Source: Pseudomonadota bacterium
GTDB lineage: Bacteria > Pseudomonadota > Alphaproteobacteria > Caulobacterales > Aquidulcibacteraceae
Direction of reading: 5' to 3'
Assembly (NCBI GenBank): GCA_023461135.1
Contig: JAEWNX010000179.1
Location: forward strand, 1 to 9,008
Length of the DNA: 9,008 bases
Notes under the pieces: model-generated
What the model saw: only the letters and a program-made list of their open reading frames with translations
Database searches by the model: none
Told to the model about the DNA's origin: nothing
Shown: positions 6,552 through 9,008 of the stretch, piece by piece
Numbering within the stretch: position 1 is the stretch's first letter
How the letters are laid out: every line of letters begins with the position of its first letter
Program-made: the position numbers and the translations under genes

Positions 6552-7214
6552 CTAACTCAGCGCAAACTGCGCTTCGTCTTTCTCCGGATGCCGCACCGCC
6601 TCACCGTACGTTTCATTCACGCGCACCACAGTCAACGCCGGTACGTTGGCGTTATGCGGCACCGTCGCGCCCGGGCCGATGCGCGCGCCCGCGCCGACAT
6701 AGGCATGCCCGCCAATCCGCACTGGCCGCACCAGCACGCGCGAGCCGCCGCCGTCGAGTTTCTGACGCACGTGCGCGGCCAGCTCGACTTCGCGGTCGAA
6801 TGTCACGCGGTTGCCGATGTCCATCAGATTCCGGTCCAGCACATCGAGGCGCACCGGCCAGGCGACGCCGTAGCCGATGCGCGAACCCCACATCCTCAGC
6901 CACATCGAATAGAAGCCCGGGATGACGCGCAGCAGCGACTCAAGGAACGGCAAGGCGTCGTAGAACGCCTGGATGTGATGCGCGGCAAGCCAAGGGCAGA
7001 ACTTGCCGCCGTCGATGCAGGCGATGCCGGGTTTCAGCGGCGCCCAGCGCAGTACGATCCGCAACACGGTTGGCGGCAGCACGTAAATGACAAGCAGCAA
7101 AAGCAGCACGGTCCAGCCGTTGGGCCACTGCGCAAACAGACTGAGCGCAGCGATCACAGCCGCCGTCATCAACAGCGGAAAGTACGAAAACAGCCTGTCC
7201 CACGCCGTCATCAT
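6552..7214 (-). CDS. Membrane-anchored hexapeptide (left-handed beta-helix) acyltransferase-like protein
   Basis: This 220-aa protein has two predicted membrane segments (about 12-29 and 33-56), then a conserved linker: PWLAAHHIQAFYDALPFLE (74-92) and IPGFYSMWLRMWGSRIG (98-114). After that comes a beta-helix of hexapeptide-like turns at roughly 112-192 (SRIGYGVAWPVRLDVLDRNLMDIGNRVTF, VRIGGHAYVGAGARIGPGATV). This layout resembles acetyl/acyltransferases of the LbetaH fold, acting at the inner face of the membrane on a sugar or lipid acceptor. The substrate is unknown, and the paired His79-His80 is the only obvious catalytic candidate. Few complete hexapeptide coils are present, so it may be a short or atypical member. 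ATG at 7214 (or the next codon, 7211) lies 6 bp after the ptsN stop, with no clear ribosome site, suggesting translation coupled to ptsN. Confidence 0.72.
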   Translation of the reverse strand: MMTAWDRLFSYFPLLMTAAVIAALSLFAQWPNGWTVLLLLLVIYVLPPTVLRIVLRWAPLKPGIACIDGGKFCPWLAAHHIQAFYDALPFLESLLRVIPGFYSMWLRMWGSRIGYGVAWPVRLDVLDRNLMDIGNRVTFDREVELAAHVRQKLDGGGSRVLVRPVRIGGHAYVGAGARIGPGATVPHNANVPALTVVRVNETYGEAVRHPEKDEAQFALS

Positions 7215-7220
7215 CGACGG

Positions 7221-7688
7221 TCAAGCCGCGTCGCTGTGCGAGGCGCTCGCGATCAGCGCGTAAAGATCATCTGCGCCGCGCGCCGCGCGGAGTTTCTCGC
7301 GCATCTCCGCGCGCCGCAGAAAACGCGACACGCGGGCGAGCGCCTTAAGGTGATCGGCGCCTTTGTCAGGCGGGGCGAGCAACATGAAGACAAGATCGGC
7401 CGGGCGTCCGTCGAACGCGTCGAAATTCTGCGGCGGATCGAGCCGCGCGAAGGCGCCGATCGGGCGCACGATGCCCGGGACCGGCGCGTGCGGGATGGCC
7501 ACGCCTTCACCCATACCGGTGCCGGAGAGCCGCTCGCGCATCAGCACCGCGTCAAACGCCTCGCGCGCGGGGACATTGCCCACGCGCGCCAGCACGTCGG
7601 TCATCGCCTGCAGCGCCTGACGCCGGGAAGCCGCCGCGAGCCGGGGCAAAATCGCCTCCGGCGCGACAAGATCGCTCAAATCGTTCAT
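7221..7688 (-). CDS. ptsN: Nitrogen-PTS EIIA component PtsN
   Basis: This 155-aa cytoplasmic protein is the PTS EIIA domain of the nitrogen-related phosphotransfer chain (PtsP-NPr-PtsN). It does not transport sugar but regulates potassium uptake, stress responses and, in some alphaproteobacteria, (p)ppGpp metabolism. The phosphorylated His is H67 in GMGEGVAIPHAPVPGI, and the PADLVFMLLAPPDKGADHLKALARVSRFLR block is typical of the family. I chose ATG 7688 (MNDLSDLV), which gives the normal family length and has an AGGG 5 bases upstream. The frame continues to a TTG at 7730, but that would add 14 unlikely residues across the intergenic hairpin. It is 54 bp downstream of hpf, the usual order, though rpoN is not nearby. 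Confidence 0.92.
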   Translation of the reverse strand: MNDLSDLVAPEAILPRLAAASRRQALQAMTDVLARVGNVPAREAFDAVLMRERLSGTGMGEGVAIPHAPVPGIVRPIGAFARLDPPQNFDAFDGRPADLVFMLLAPPDKGADHLKALARVSRFLRRAEMREKLRAARGADDLYALIASASHSDAA

Positions 7689-7700
7689 CGATACCCTGCT

Positions 7701-7735
7701 TGGGCCGCCCAGTAGCACGAGCGGCGCCAACGCCG
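7701..7735. repeat. Two small inverted repeats between hpf and ptsN
   Basis: CGGCG (7722-7726) and CGCCG (7731-7735) form a 5-bp stem with a CCAA loop, and TGGGC-C-GCCCA at 7701-7711 is a near-palindrome. Both lie in the 54-bp gap of the hpf-ptsN transcript. They could mark an RNA processing or partial-attenuation point that lets hpf be expressed above ptsN; the stems are short and this is tentative. Confidence 0.3.
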
Positions 7736-7742
7736 TTCAATC

Positions 7743-8348
7743 CTATGCCGTTCCGTTGCTCGTCGCGCGTTCCGGATCGATCCAGCCGACATTCCCGTCT
7801 GGCCGCCGGTAGACCACGTTCAGCGCGCCGTTAGCGGCGTTGCGGAACATGACAACGGGCGTTTCGGAAAGATCCAATTGCATCACCGCCATGGAGACCG
7901 GCATCGTGCGCACGTTCACCGTCGTCTCGGCGATCACCAGGGGCGGATCTTCCCCGCCGTTCGCGTCCTCCTCCGTCTCGCTCTCGTCGCGCAACGGGGC
8001 GAGCACATAGGCTGCCGCGGCCTCCGCGGGAAGGGGGGATTTGTTGTCCGCGTGATGGTTCTTCAGCCGGCGCTTGTACCGGCGCACCCGCTTTTCCAAC
8101 TTGCCGAGGGCATCGTCGAACGCGCTGTGCGCGTCGCCCCCGTGCCCTTCGGCCTGGAGGGAAATTCCTGAGGAAAGATGCACCGTACAATCGACATCGA
8201 CGCCTGTGCCGCCATTCTTGCCGACGGTGACCACCGCGTCCGTCGCACGGTTGAAATATTTTCCGACACCGCTGGCGAGTTCGTCTTCAATTCGAGATCT
8301 AAGCGCTTCGCCGACTTCCATCTGCCGTCCGGCGACTTGAATGCGCAT
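7743..8348 (-). CDS. hpf: Long-form ribosome hibernation promoting factor
   Basis: This 201-aa protein binds the 30S decoding region under starvation and pairs ribosomes into inactive 100S dimers. Residues 1-about 98 form the HPF/RaiA ribosome-binding domain, ending in the basic LEKRVRRYKRRLKNHH stretch. An acidic, variable linker follows (about 100-138, with DESETEEDANGGED). Residues about 147-192 form the C-terminal dimerisation domain of long HPF (MPVSMAVMQLDLSETPVVMFRNAANGALNVVYRRPDGNVGWIDP). This domain marks the long type used by most bacteria outside the gammaproteobacteria. ATG at 8348 has an ideal AGGAGG site 7 bases upstream. It heads a run with ptsN and the acyltransferase-like gene, and it has a candidate promoter at 8437-8465 (- strand). 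Confidence 0.95.
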   Translation of the reverse strand: MRIQVAGRQMEVGEALRSRIEDELASGVGKYFNRATDAVVTVGKNGGTGVDVDCTVHLSSGISLQAEGHGGDAHSAFDDALGKLEKRVRRYKRRLKNHHADNKSPLPAEAAAAYVLAPLRDESETEEDANGGEDPPLVIAETTVNVRTMPVSMAVMQLDLSETPVVMFRNAANGALNVVYRRPDGNVGWIDPERATSNGTA

Positions 8349-8375
8349 GAAGGAGCCTCCTCAAAAACAAACACG

Positions 8376-8389
8376 CGAGAGGACTCTCG
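8376..8389. repeat. Palindrome in the hpf leader
   Basis: CGAGAG (8376-8381) and CTCTCG (8384-8389) are exact reverse complements around a 2-base centre. In the hpf leader RNA this folds as a 5-bp stem with a 4-base loop about 28 bases upstream of the start codon. The adjoining stretch 8390-8420 is C/G-homopolymer rich. It may stabilise or regulate the leader; no known RNA family is recognised. Confidence 0.35.
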
Positions 8390-8436
8390 GGGACCGGGCT
8401 CCGCCCCCCTGGAGAGCGCCCCGATGCCATAGCTTC

Positions 8437-8465
8437 AAGGTAGGCTTGCGCACACTTGGGGTCAA
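8437..8465 (-). promoter_or_regulatory. Candidate sigma-70-type promoter of hpf
   Basis: On the minus strand TTGACC (8465-8460) is followed, after exactly 17 bases, by TACCTT (8442-8437). The -35 differs from TTGACA at one position and the -10 is weaker. Transcription would begin near 8430, giving a leader of about 80 nt to the hpf ATG. Confidence 0.5.
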
Positions 8466-8475
8466 CGCAGGGAGG

Positions 8476-8489
8476 ACGTTAGAGAACGT
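8476..8489. promoter_or_regulatory. Possible operator, small inverted repeat in the divergent promoter region
   Basis: ACGTT (8476-8480) and AACGT (8485-8489) are inverted around AGAG. The site lies just upstream of the hpf -35 and about 90 bp before the transporter gene, a position that could affect either gene. The arms are only 5 bp, so chance occurrence is quite possible. The rest of the 232-bp gap (8349-8580) shows no further gene. Confidence 0.25.
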
Positions 8490-8580
8490 TGGTGAACTGT
8501 TATTCGCCGTATTTGCGAGCAGGGCGCCTTTGTCAGCGGCTGGCAAGCACCCATCTTGTGCCGTCGAGGGGTGAATCCAC

Positions 8581-9008
8581 ATGGGCGTAGGGGAAACCGT
8601 CGCGCAGCCCGATTCGGCCGCGCGGCCGACTCAATGGGGCGATCTGGCGGCGATCGTCATCTGCACGCTCGCGTGGGGCACGACCTGGTACGCGATCACG
8701 CTGCAATTCGGCGTCGTCGATCCGATCATATCCGTTTGCTATCGCTTTGCGCTCGCGGCGGTCTTGCTGTTTGCCTGGTGCGCGATCAGACGCGAGACGA
8801 TTTGGCTGTCGCCTGCGCAACACCTGTGGGCGTTCGGCGTCGGCGCCGTGACGTTCGCGTTCAACTATCCGCTGGTCTATTTCGCTGAAGAGCGCGTCAC
8901 ATCGGCAGTCGTCGCCGTGATGTTCGCTTCGATGGCCTTCATCAATCTCATTGGCTTCCGCATCGCCTTCGCCCAGCGCGCGCCGGCGCTCGCCAGGGCG
9001 GCCGCCGG
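8581..9008 (+). CDS. EamA/DMT-family transporter, N-terminal part (3' end outside window)
   Basis: The frame is open from ATG 8581 to the right edge, giving 142 residues. After a short hydrophilic N-terminus, LAAIVICTLAWGTTWYAITLQFGVVDPIISVCYRFALAAVLLFAWCAI (about 22-69) is the classic first-helix pair of EamA (drug/metabolite transporter superfamily) inner-membrane permeases, with the W-G-x-x-W and YRF signatures. Further membrane segments follow at about 82-100 and 107-128. Full-length members have about 280-310 aa and ten helices, so roughly half is missing. The substrate cannot be predicted; the family exports amino acids, metabolites or drugs. A GAGGGG ribosome site (8566-8571) lies 9 bases before the ATG. 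The gene diverges from hpf. Confidence 0.88.
   Translation, partial: MGVGETVAQPDSAARPTQWGDLAAIVICTLAWGTTWYAITLQFGVVDPIISVCYRFALAAVLLFAWCAIRRETIWLSPAQHLWAFGVGAVTFAFNYPLVYFAEERVTSAVVAVMFASMAFINLIGFRIAFAQRAPALARAAA

Noticed and set aside
6549..7715. 388-codon open frame on the + strand
   Set aside because: It is the antisense shadow of the acyltransferase-like and ptsN genes; the product is Arg/His/Gln-rich with no family pattern, while the minus strand shows clear conserved domains.
7689..7730. TTG start of ptsN at 7730
   Set aside because: It adds residues not seen in PtsN proteins and crosses the intergenic inverted repeats; ATG 7688 gives the normal length.
8556..8888. 110-codon + strand frame overlapping the transporter start
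   Set aside because: Arg-rich out-of-frame shadow of the EamA transporter gene starting at 8581.

Overview
The window is GC-rich and densely packed, with short gaps and ATGA start/stop overlaps. The gene families suggest an alphaproteobacterium: an ATP12-type F1-ATPase assembly chaperone, a mitochondrial-like propionyl-CoA carboxylase beta chain, and a long-form HPF followed by PtsN. A Caulobacterales/Hyphomonadales-type genome is my best guess, but no marker gene proves it.

Positions 1-4073 (+ strand) begin with the 3' end of an RluA-family pseudouridine synthase. It overlaps by 4 bp a large TPR protein with a C-terminal 2OG-Fe(II)-oxygenase-like domain, which overlaps by 4 bp a small cupin protein. 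The ATP12 chaperone starts 3 bp after the cupin gene. After a 41-bp gap comes a stand-alone 2OG-Fe(II) oxygenase with intact metal ligands. Three proteins of double-stranded beta-helix fold are therefore close together. The TPR-linked one seems to have lost key catalytic residues, while the stand-alone one has kept them.

Positions 4074-5664 hold the acyl-CoA (propionyl-CoA) carboxylase beta subunit gene. It has its own candidate promoter, and a perfect 8-bp-arm palindrome lies across the predicted transcription start. Positions 5692-6358 hold a lower-GC gene for a secreted or lipoprotein DUF2059-like protein. It appears broken by one extra base near 5821: the signal peptide and strong ribosome binding site are in one frame and the body of the protein in another. 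Between this gene and the converging minus-strand genes is a palindromic, MITE-like intergenic element (about 6408-6543) made of two strong hairpins and a long-range stem.

Positions 6552-8348 (- strand) form a run reading hpf, ptsN, then a membrane-anchored hexapeptide (left-handed beta-helix) acyltransferase-like gene. hpf and ptsN are stress/nitrogen-PTS regulatory genes commonly found next to rpoN, but no rpoN is seen here. hpf has a good candidate promoter and an approximately 80-nt leader. Diverging from it, an EamA/DMT-family transporter gene starts at 8581 and runs off the right edge.

I see no defence system, CRISPR array, tRNA, rRNA, prophage or transposase. The points most worth a second look are the frameshifted secreted protein, the degenerate TPR-oxygenase, the palindrome at the carboxylase promoter and the compound intergenic palindrome.
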